From positions 1-5,302 of the forward strand of contig DOHN01000045.1 in the NCBI GenBank assembly GCA_003535195.1: a stretch of DNA of 5,302 nucleotides, read 5' to 3'. Origin of the DNA: Ruminiclostridium sp. (GTDB taxonomy: Bacteria; Bacillota; Clostridia; DSM-8532). The notes beneath the pieces are model-generated. The model ran no database searches. It saw nothing but the letters and a program-made list of their open reading frames with translations, and was not told where the DNA came from. This document shows, piece after piece, positions 1-5,220 of the stretch. The position numbers and the translations under genes were made by a program. Every line of letters begins with the position of its first letter. Within the stretch, counting starts at the first letter, position 1.

Positions 1-2
1 CC

Positions 3-488
3 AATGCAGCAGGCAGAGCCGCCACAACGGCAGATGCCCAGTCCTTGTCCCCTGACACAGCAGGATTTGGACGAGCTGTTCGAGATTTTAATAACCCTGC
101 AGGAGCAGATGAAGGGCTTACAGCAACAGAATCACAGCCTAAAAATGCGGATAAACAATCTGCCGGCACAGGCGGAGCTGACTCAAATCTGCAAGAGCCT
201 CATGCAGATACAGCAGACCTTATCACAGGCTGGGAGCAAGAAAGAGTGTTCCTTTTCTCTGCCCAAGCTGAGATTGCCACAAATAGAATGGACGGTTTGG
301 CTTTGGATACTAATCAGCTTGCTTCCCTTGGCAGTGATATTATCAGCCTTGGTAGGTCTGTGGAATCTCTTAGCCAGCCTGTTCGTGTAAGGGACAGCAC
401 CACAAGACCTGCGGTCAAGGAGCATAAAAAAGGCGTTGGTCAAAAGCAGGATGACCACAGCGGATACGATTTTGAAATGAAAATGTGA
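3..488 (+). CDS. C-terminal tail of a probable mobilization relaxase (5' end outside window)
   Basis: This frame is open from the left edge to the TGA at 486-488, about 161 codons. The product is hydrophilic and rich in Ala, Gly, Gln, Asp and Ser, with no membrane segment, and ends in a basic stretch (KEHKKGVGQKQ) followed by GYDFEMKM. No catalytic relaxase motif is visible, since that would lie N-terminal and outside the window. The relaxase call is an inference from position: in Tn4451-type and similar mobilizable elements a Mob protein lies next to tnpW-like and serine recombinase genes, and relaxase tails are often disordered and hydrophilic. Up to base 390 the same DNA is also open in another frame that encodes a convincing membrane protein. 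The odd composition here may therefore partly reflect constraint from that gene. Alternatively the frame is simply open by chance and only the other gene is real. Past 390 only this frame continues among the listed coding candidates. Confidence 0.45.
   Translation, partial: NAAGRAATTADAQSLSPDTAGFGRAVRDFNNPAGADEGLTATESQPKNADKQSAGTGGADSNLQEPHADTADLITGWEQERVFLFSAQAEIATNRMDGLALDTNQLASLGSDIISLGRSVESLSQPVRVRDSTTRPAVKEHKKGVGQKQDDHSGYDFEMKM
4..390 (+). CDS. Small coiled-coil protein with C-terminal membrane helix, nested in the relaxase-tail frame
   Basis: The product is 128 residues with ATG at 4; only three bases lie upstream, so its ribosome site cannot be seen and the true start may be further left. 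Residues 1-18 are Pro/Gln-rich. Residues 19-76 form a Leu/Ile/Met-heptad, Gln/Glu-rich helix typical of a coiled coil. Residues 80-95 are a short basic linker, and residues 96-127 are a Trp/Leu/Ile/Val-rich hydrophobic helix ending at the stop, so the protein is probably tail-anchored in the membrane. Codon choice (CTG, CAG, GAG, AAG) looks like a real gene. It lies wholly within another open frame, the putative relaxase tail. By analogy with RSF1010 MobB and ColE1 MbeB/MbeD, which are encoded inside their relaxase genes, it may be a mobilization accessory that brings the relaxosome to the membrane. That role is inferred from layout and topology, not from sequence homology. Confidence 0.6.
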   Translation: MQQAEPPQRQMPSPCPLTQQDLDELFEILITLQEQMKGLQQQNHSLKMRINNLPAQAELTQICKSLMQIQQTLSQAGSKKECSFSLPKLRLPQIEWTVWLWILISLLPLAVILSALVGLWNLLASLFV

Positions 489-565
489 TGCACCGAGCAG
501 AAATGTTTGGTGCTATTTTTACCCCGACACAGGGAGAAAGGACAGTCTATGAAAGAGATGAATAA
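488..565 (+). CDS. Possible 25-residue ORF coupled to the relaxase-tail stop
   Basis: An ATG at 488-490 shares its A with the TGA stop of the upstream frame (TGATG), a classic arrangement for translational coupling. The ORF runs 25 codons to a TAA at 563-565 and overlaps the first codons of the tnpW-like gene. The peptide contains GAIFTPTQGERTVYERDE. No separate good ribosome binding site is visible, and I do not recognise the peptide. It could be a short coupling peptide that carries ribosomes from the relaxase stop to the next gene, a remnant of a longer gene, or nothing. Confidence 0.2.
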   Translation: MHRAEMFGAIFTPTQGERTVYERDE

Positions 566-719
566 TAAAACCAACCATAAGCCTTTAACCGTGAGCCGAG
601 AGGTTCAAATTGGAAAGACCATCTATGCAGTAAATTCTGTGTTCAATGGTCAGCACACCTTGGAAGAAATACTGCGAGAATGGGTGGTTAATAAGGCGCT
701 TGCCACCGCAAATAGTTAG
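549..719 (+). CDS. tnpW: TnpW-like small transposon-encoded protein
   Basis: The product is 56 residues. The ATG at 549 is preceded at six bases by AAAGGA (537-542) within a purine-rich stretch. A TTG at 507 in the same frame would add 14 residues, but this ATG has the better ribosome site. After a polar N-terminus (KEMNNKTNHKPLTVSREV), the core IGKTIYAVNSVFNGQHTLEE matches my recollection of the TnpW family pattern I-G-x-T-x-Y-x-V-x(3)-F followed by a short amphipathic helix (residues 38-51, LEEILREWVVNKAL). TnpW proteins are known from Tn4451-type mobilizable elements, where their function is not established. The place between a mobilization region and a large serine recombinase fits that assignment. 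It probably shares a transcript with the upstream genes. No DNA-binding motif or membrane segment can be seen. Confidence 0.68.
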   Translation: MKEMNNKTNHKPLTVSREVQIGKTIYAVNSVFNGQHTLEEILREWVVNKALATANS

Positions 720-815
720 TGCTTTTGGTGATAGCTATTTGAAAAAGCTTGTGGTAATGTGTGTAGCTATAGTCAAGGATAACCCTGACAAACAACGGAA
801 TGGAGGATTAGAAAA
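720..815 (+). promoter_or_regulatory. Leader region upstream of the recombinase, with a short dyad
   Basis: These 96 non-coding bases lie between tnpW and the recombinase. An imperfect hairpin, GTCAAGG-ATAA-CCCTGAC (772-789, one mismatch in seven pairs), sits about 12 bases before the GGAGG ribosome site (802-806). The element TAGCTAT occurs twice (near 732-737 and 764-770) and its copies could also pair over a long loop. A weak promoter guess is TTGAAA at 739-744 with TAGCTA at 764-769, but the 19-base spacing is poor. The dyad could control translation of the recombinase or bind a protein; neither is shown. Confidence 0.3.
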
Positions 816-2420
816 ATGACTTACCAAGTAGGAGCATACCTAAGGCTATCCCGTGATGACGAGCGAGATGGCGAGAGTTTAAGCATTGAAAATCAACGAT
901 CAATCGTCATCGACTACATCACCAAGAAAGGCTGGGTGCTGGTAGATACCTACATTGATGACGGACTGACAGGTACGAACTTCGACCGCCCCCAGTTTCA
1001 GCGGATGATAGATGATGTACGTAATGGCAGAATCACCTGCGTGGTGGTAAAAGACCTCTCACGCTTTGGCAGAAACTACATTCAAATCGGAGAGTACACC
1101 GACTACCTATTCCCCACACTGGGGTGCAGATTTATTGCAATCAATGACGGCATTGACACCCTCGAAAAAGAGAATGAGCTGATGCCTTTTAAGAATCTGG
1201 TAAATGAGTGGTACAGTCGTGACCAAAGCAAAAAGGTAAAATCGGCAAAAATAGCAAGAGCAAAAAACGGATTTTTCATGGGTGCCTATGCTCCGTACGG
1301 ATACATCAAGAATGAGCAAAGGCAACCGCCACTGCTCATTGACGAATACGCAGCACCCATCGTTCGCAGAATATTTGAGATGAGAGCCATCGGCATGGGC
1401 TACCGCACCATTGCCACCCAGCTGAATGATGAAAAGATTATACCGCCACGAGAGTACTACTACAACAGCATCGGTAAGCCCAATCCAAAGAAAGGATTAA
1501 GGTCTTGGAGTGATGTGGTGGTGAGGGAAATTCTGAAAAACGAGGCATATATCGGCAACATAGTACAGATGCGAAAAGGCACAATCTCCTACAAAAACAA
1601 AACCCAAGTCAATCGTCCCGAAGAAGAATGGGTCAGAGCTGAGGGCACCCATGAGCCAATAGTATCCCTCGTGCTATGGGAAACTGCCCGAAAGCTTGGT
1701 GACAGAGGAACAGTTGGCAAAAGCAACAAAGATGGTGAAATCAGTCTGTTCTCTGGCTTACTGAAATGTGGTGATTGTGGCAGGAGCATGAAATTTGTAA
1801 GGGACAGCAACACCCGAAAGGACGGTCACAGGAACAACCACCACGCATATATCTGCTGTGGCTACTCCCAAGGTGGCAAAGCAATCTGCTCTCCCCACAG
1901 GACTTTGGAGAGTATATTCTCTGACTTGATCCTCGGTGACATTCGGGAAAAGGCACAGATGATAAGCCTTGACCAAGATGCTGTCATCGCTGAAATAAAA
2001 CGGAAAAAGCAAGCCGATACCACCACTGAACAGAAAGCTATGGAGAAAAAACTGCAAAGCCTTCGCCATAGATTGTCCGAGCTGGAGCGTCTTATCTCTA
2101 AGCTGTATGAGGAAATGGTGCTTGGAGATATCCCTCGTGAGATGGTCTTGGATATGATGAATAAGTACAAAAAGGAGCAACAGGAAAAGTCAATACTGGC
2201 GGCACAGCTTGCCGACCAATTAACCCACTCACAGGAAGTCGAGCATGACATCCGTGAGTGGGTTTCTCTTATCCAAGGTTCAAAAGACATCGAAAGGCTT
2301 GACCGTGAACTGCTCATCAAGCTGGTGGAGAAAATTGTGGTCGGGCAAAAATCCATGGTGGATGGAGTAGAACGGCAAGAAATCACCATCATTTACAACC
2401 TTGTGGGGCGGATTGATTGA
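816..2420 (+). CDS. Large serine recombinase (TndX/TnpX-like site-specific integrase/excisionase)
   Basis: The product has 534 residues and looks complete, close to the roughly 533 residues I recall for TndX of Tn5397. ATG at 816 follows GGAGG (802-806) at nine bases. The N-terminal catalytic domain (about 4-150) has YLRLS with the nucleophile Ser12 and Arg10, SIENQ (23-27), DDGLTG (48-53), FDRP (56-59) and KDLSRFGRN (79-87), all typical of serine recombinases. A recombinase DNA-binding domain follows (about 155-295). It is followed by a zinc ribbon with CGDC (Cys318, Cys321) and later cysteines at 347/348 and 358. A coiled coil (about 395-475) comes next, as expected of large serine integrases. 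All catalytic motifs I can see are intact. Such enzymes cut both DNA strands through Ser-phosphate links and join att sites without homology. It probably moves the element to which the mobilization genes belong, with an attachment site expected near the 3' side of this gene. Confidence 0.95.
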   Translation: MTYQVGAYLRLSRDDERDGESLSIENQRSIVIDYITKKGWVLVDTYIDDGLTGTNFDRPQFQRMIDDVRNGRITCVVVKDLSRFGRNYIQIGEYTDYLFPTLGCRFIAINDGIDTLEKENELMPFKNLVNEWYSRDQSKKVKSAKIARAKNGFFMGAYAPYGYIKNEQRQPPLLIDEYAAPIVRRIFEMRAIGMGYRTIATQLNDEKIIPPREYYYNSIGKPNPKKGLRSWSDVVVREILKNEAYIGNIVQMRKGTISYKNKTQVNRPEEEWVRAEGTHEPIVSLVLWETARKLGDRGTVGKSNKDGEISLFSGLLKCGDCGRSMKFVRDSNTRKDGHRNNHHAYICCGYSQGGKAICSPHRTLESIFSDLILGDIREKAQMISLDQDAVIAEIKRKKQADTTTEQKAMEKKLQSLRHRLSELERLISKLYEEMVLGDIPREMVLDMMNKYKKEQQEKSILAAQLADQLTHSQEVEHDIREWVSLIQGSKDIERLDRELLIKLVEKIVVGQKSMVDGVERQEITIIYNLVGRID

Positions 2421-2478
2421 CCGCCCTTTTGCAAGGATTGACTGGACGATACTTGGGATGTAGCAAAGAGCCGCTACA
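2420..2478. repeat. Direct repeat, copy 1, just after the recombinase stop
   Basis: This stretch matches 5238-5301 in the same orientation at 48 of 59 aligned positions, with one 5-base insertion in the other copy (5286-5290). Shared blocks are TGCAAGGAT, CTGGACGAT and GGGATGTAG, then GAGCC and CTACA. Inside it, TGTAGC (2459-2464) can pair with GCTACA (2473-2478). In the other copy the same arms read TGTAGT and ACTACA, a two-sided change that keeps the pairing. The copy begins at the last base of the recombinase stop codon. This could be an element end or attachment site, a conserved terminator, or a mobile repeat; the sequence alone does not decide. Confidence 0.75.
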
Positions 2479-2497
2479 AATCAAGTGTAGCGGCTCT
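2467..2497. terminator. Perfect 12-bp hairpin between convergent genes, probable bidirectional terminator
   Basis: AGAGCCGCTACA (2467-2478) and TGTAGCGGCTCT (2486-2497) form a perfect 12-bp stem with a 7-base loop, AATCAAG. It lies between the recombinase stop (2420) and the peptidase stop (2523), where convergent transcripts would both need to end. The T-tract on the + strand is weak (AAATGATTTT), and the - strand side is weak too, so intrinsic termination may be incomplete. The left arm is also the distal arm of a shorter alternative hairpin with 2459-2464, so the two structures are mutually exclusive. Confidence 0.65.
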
Positions 2498-2522
2498 AAA
2501 TGATTTTACAATTTCAAACTAA

Positions 2523-4757
2523 TCAAGCGAATTCCTGCTCTGCACCACCAGTGCCAACGCTGACAATGTAGTAGCCTCCGCCATCGTCCGATTTTACCTT
2601 TACGCAAAGCTCACGGAACAGATTTTGAAAAGTGCCCTTGCCCGAAATGCCGTCACCGGGAGCAAAATACTGCTCGGTGGCTGTGGTAATATCATAAGTC
2701 ACCCGCACGACATATTGATATGCCATGTTCTCCCACTTCACGCCCTGCTTTGGATCTCCTGCAATGACTGTTACATCTGTGATTGTGTAATCTGCAATAC
2801 GGCTTTCGGCAGGAGTATCCGCTTCCATAAAGGACTTCAGCCAAACCGCCGCCGCGGTATCACCAATGACCTGTGGTGACTCATCCGGCTTTACCCAAAA
2901 GAACAAGCCCTTTGACGAATCAAAGGAAGCAACAAGCTGCGCATAAAGCTCCTCGGAGAGGATGCTATACCTTCCGTCTGTGCCGGCCTGCAAAGCGGCT
3001 GTGCCATCGTCTAACCGATAGGCGTAATAGTCATGAACCTCCCCAGTTTCGGGAAATGTCTGGCGGATAAGATAGCTTTCATCCAAGGTGCTGATGTCCA
3101 TGCCCTCCCAAGCGGCGGATTTCGCCAAGACATTCATTAGAATTGCTTGTGCAAGCTCTTGATTTTTTTCGGGAGAGCCGGAAAGTGTCTTGCCATTTTT
3201 ACCGAGCTTCATCATCGAATATTCTGCGGCGACTGTCTTAGAGGGAGTGCCGATAGGATCAACAGAATCATTATAAAACACATGGATAATATCACTACCC
3301 ACACCGCTAAGGCTTGAGTTATTATCGCCATACAACGGTTGGATATCAAGGCGAATTTGCCAGCCATTATTTTCGGTTGCTCCGCTTTTACCATAATAAA
3401 TACATCTATCGGCATTAAGCTTTCTATCATTTTCAGAAAGCTCAATAGCATATTTTTGAGGATTTTCCTTGCAAAGGGATGTAATTTCCTCCTCGGGCAA
3501 GTATTTGAGTGCTTCCAGATAGTGATATAACTTGAAAGTTTGTTCATCATAAGCGACCCAATTAACAGGTTCGGTCACAAAAAAATTAGAATCTGCTGAA
3601 AATACTCTGAGTTGAGCAGACTGTGAGGTGGTATTGTTTGAATACACAAATCGAATCGCTTCGCTATCTACCCATGAAAAGTCATAAGAAACCGTTAGTC
3701 CAAAATTATCGGGTGTAATTAGGATATCCGCTGGGTCAATCTTTAAGATTTCCGAAATATTTTTCATAATTTTTTCCGTTTGCAAATCGGATAAATAATT
3801 TCCGGACATTTCGAAGCTTCGATCTGCTTTTTGATTGGTTGCAAAACCGATACCGAGTAGAACTACAGATATAAAGGCAAAAATCACTACCCAAAACGCA
3901 GATTTTTTATAGTTCAGAACATTTTTTATTCTAGCCTTCGTATCTCCTTCGCCAAAGGCAAGGGGGGTACCTCCGACAATTCGTCTGCCGGTTGCAAGGG
4001 TTAAAAGGGACGAGGAATAATTCTTTTTCACATCATTGCCAAGCTGTTTGATAACCGCTTCGTCACAGGACATCTCCATGTCCTTTCCGCTGACAAAGAA
4101 CGCTACCCAAACGAGGGGATTGAACCAGTGAACACACAAAACCAAAAAGCTGATCAGTTTTACCATGTGGTCAAGCCGCTTGATGTGGGTCTGTTCGTGC
4201 AGAAGGATATAGTCACGCTCGGTGTCATTCAAATTACCCGGCAGATAAATTTGCGGACGGAAAACACCCATGACAAAGGCGGTATCAATTCTGTCGGAAA
4301 GGAAGATATTGTCCTTGTAGAGCGTGGAACTTTGCAGGCGCTTTTTCAGTTGTAGGAGAGTAACAAGGCTGTACACCAGCAAAACAGCTATGCCCAGCAG
4401 CCAAATAAAGTTACCTATAAAAATCCAAATTTGCAGAGGATTTACGCTTGCATATGGAGTTGCCGAAGGGAGAACGGAATTCACAGCATTGTTGATTACT
4501 GTAACCCCCGTATCGATCTTTGGCGTTTGCATATAGACGATATCCTGTGAAATGGGATTTGCTTTGGTGGGTAAAAGACTATATACGCTTTCAAAGGAAA
4601 AGGGACAGACAAGCCGGAACAGTACGACTGACCACAGGGCATAGGCAAACACCTTGGGGGTCTTTTTCAAAAGCAGCCTTGCCACCAAAACAAAGGTGAT
4701 AACGAAAGCTCCGGTCAAGCTCATATTAAGAATTTGCAAGAATATTTTATCAAGCAT
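2523..4757 (-). CDS. BlaR1/MecR1-like M56 membrane metallopeptidase with long non-canonical sensor domain
   Basis: The product has 744 residues, against about 585 for staphylococcal BlaR1. Hydrophobic segments lie at about 12-30, 36-52, 108-134, 200-222 and 286-306. The zinc protease motif HEQTH is at 187-191 (His187, Glu188, His191). DMEMSCDEAV (226-235) probably supplies the third ligand, by family analogy. The protease domain should face the cytoplasm and residues from about 308 to 744 the outside. That outer part of roughly 435 residues lacks a convincing penicillin-binding set (no paired SxxK, SxN and KTG motifs in context), so its ligand is unknown. Its last 115 residues (about 630-744) look like a compact alpha+beta domain, perhaps NTF2-like, which is a guess. 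In BlaR1 systems ligand binding activates the protease, which leads to cleavage of the BlaI repressor. ATG at 4757 lies two bases after the repressor stop, so the genes are co-translated. It may sense cell-wall stress or an antibiotic; beta-lactams are not established as the signal. Confidence 0.9.
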   Translation of the reverse strand: MLDKIFLQILNMSLTGAFVITFVLVARLLLKKTPKVFAYALWSVVLFRLVCPFSFESVYSLLPTKANPISQDIVYMQTPKIDTGVTVINNAVNSVLPSATPYASVNPLQIWIFIGNFIWLLGIAVLLVYSLVTLLQLKKRLQSSTLYKDNIFLSDRIDTAFVMGVFRPQIYLPGNLNDTERDYILLHEQTHIKRLDHMVKLISFLVLCVHWFNPLVWVAFFVSGKDMEMSCDEAVIKQLGNDVKKNYSSSLLTLATGRRIVGGTPLAFGEGDTKARIKNVLNYKKSAFWVVIFAFISVVLLGIGFATNQKADRSFEMSGNYLSDLQTEKIMKNISEILKIDPADILITPDNFGLTVSYDFSWVDSEAIRFVYSNNTTSQSAQLRVFSADSNFFVTEPVNWVAYDEQTFKLYHYLEALKYLPEEEITSLCKENPQKYAIELSENDRKLNADRCIYYGKSGATENNGWQIRLDIQPLYGDNNSSLSGVGSDIIHVFYNDSVDPIGTPSKTVAAEYSMMKLGKNGKTLSGSPEKNQELAQAILMNVLAKSAAWEGMDISTLDESYLIRQTFPETGEVHDYYAYRLDDGTAALQAGTDGRYSILSEELYAQLVASFDSSKGLFFWVKPDESPQVIGDTAAAVWLKSFMEADTPAESRIADYTITDVTVIAGDPKQGVKWENMAYQYVVRVTYDITTATEQYFAPGDGISGKGTFQNLFRELCVKVKSDDGGGYYIVSVGTGGAEQEFA

Positions 4758-4759
4758 TG

Positions 4760-5122
4760 CTACCCCTCCTTGTGCTCGTCAATTAGCCGCTGTATTTCGT
4801 TTATTTCTTTTTCACTTAACTTATTGCGGCGGGTAAATGCGGCGAAAAATTGGGGCAGAGAGCCGTCGAAGGTGTCATTGAGAAATTGCTCTCCCTGCCC
4901 GGCTTGGAAATCGCTTTTGGATAGCAATGCAGATACCGTGCCGTTTTGATTTTGAAATAGCCCGCGGTCACATAAGCGCCTTAGCATTGTGTAGGTGGTG
5001 GTGCGCTTCCAATCAAATGCTTCTGCACATAATTCGGTAAGGGTGCGGGAACTGACAGGCTCATGATCCCAAATCAATTCTGCAAAGCGCTGTTCCATCT
5101 CACCAAGTTTATATTGCTCCAT
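4760..5122 (-). CDS. BlaI/MecI/CopY-family winged-helix repressor
   Basis: The product has 120 residues, the usual family length. ATG at 5122 is preceded at eight bases by AGGAGG (5131-5136). An N-terminal winged helix (about 5-70) carries LGEMEQRFAELIW, a second helix SSRTLTELCAE, and the recognition helix WKRTTTYTMLRRLCDRG (38-54), which corresponds to the W-x-x-T-T-x-x-T-x-L-x-R-L pattern of BlaI and MecI. A wing follows (55-68). The C-terminal helices (about 75-118, DGSLPQFFAAF and LSEKEINEIQRLI) form the dimerization part. Aligned from memory to S. aureus BlaI, the Asn-Phe bond cut there falls at Ala95-Phe96, so the Phe is kept but the Asn is not. It is first in an operon with the M56 peptidase and probably represses it and itself through the operator at 5148-5177. 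No beta-lactamase or other target gene is seen in the window. Confidence 0.92.
   Translation of the reverse strand: MEQYKLGEMEQRFAELIWDHEPVSSRTLTELCAEAFDWKRTTTYTMLRRLCDRGLFQNQNGTVSALLSKSDFQAGQGEQFLNDTFDGSLPQFFAAFTRRNKLSEKEINEIQRLIDEHKEG
4763..4771 (-). promoter_or_regulatory. Ribosome binding site of the peptidase, embedded in the repressor 3' end
   Basis: Read on the - strand, AAGGAGGGG forms the last sense codons of the repressor (Lys-Glu-Gly) and ends five bases before the peptidase ATG. The repressor TAG and that ATG are two bases apart (TAGCAATG). The arrangement fixes the peptidase start and predicts translational coupling, keeping receptor and repressor in a set ratio. Confidence 0.85.
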
Positions 5123-5147
5123 AGATTAATCCTCCTGTCGTATATCA

Positions 5148-5177
5148 TTAGACTATTTTAGTCTAACACGATTAGAC
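5148..5177. promoter_or_regulatory. Probable repressor operator: three alternating TTAGAC/GTCTAA half-sites
   Basis: TTAGACTA (5148-5155), a TTT spacer and TAGTCTAA (5159-5166) form a perfect 8-bp inverted repeat. A third half-site, TTAGAC (5172-5177), forms a second inverted repeat with GTCTAA (5161-5166) over five bases. The array overlaps the -10 and the likely transcription start of the repressor gene. BlaI-family dimers bind short dyads of this size, often with TACA/TGTA or related half-sites, so binding by the adjacent repressor is a reasonable inference. The half-site GACTA differs from the staphylococcal consensus. Confidence 0.75.
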
Positions 5178-5188
5178 GACAATGTCAA
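5160..5188 (-). promoter_or_regulatory. Sigma-A-type promoter of the repressor/peptidase operon
   Basis: On the - strand a perfect -35 box TTGACA (5188-5183) is followed after 17 bases by TAGACT (5165-5160), four of six matches to TATAAT. The -10 lies inside the central operator half-sites, so repressor binding would block RNA polymerase. The predicted start of transcription falls near 5150, giving a short leader before the ATG at 5122. Confidence 0.72.
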
Positions 5189-5220
5189 TATGTGACTTTT
5201 TCACCGGAGGGGCATAGGAA

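Noticed and set aside
1758..2180. 140-codon open frame on the - strand inside the recombinase gene
   Set aside because: Overlaps well-defined recombinase domains, has no convincing family motif and no supporting gene context.
1862..2392. 176-codon open frame on the - strand inside the recombinase gene
   Set aside because: Ser/Cys/Phe-rich product typical of an antisense shadow, with the recombinase zinc ribbon and coiled coil clearly coded on the other strand.
2467..2497. The 12-bp inverted repeat as terminal inverted repeats of a tiny transposon
   Set aside because: The arms are only seven bases apart, so they form a hairpin and cannot enclose an element; no target duplication is visible.
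2625..3070. Open frames on the + strand opposite the peptidase 3' half
   Set aside because: Cys/His/Arg-rich products without motifs or good ribosome sites; antisense shadows.
3207..3218. SMMK at residues 514-517 of the peptidase, matching the SxxK of penicillin-binding sensors
   Set aside because: No SxN or KTG motif stands at a suitable distance and the surrounding sequence does not look like a transpeptidase or class D beta-lactamase fold; a four-residue pattern with two fixed positions arises easily by chance.
3212..3550. 112-codon open frame on the - strand inside the peptidase gene, in another frame
   Set aside because: It lies in the outer-domain coding part and its product shows no domain; the peptidase frame is continuous across it.
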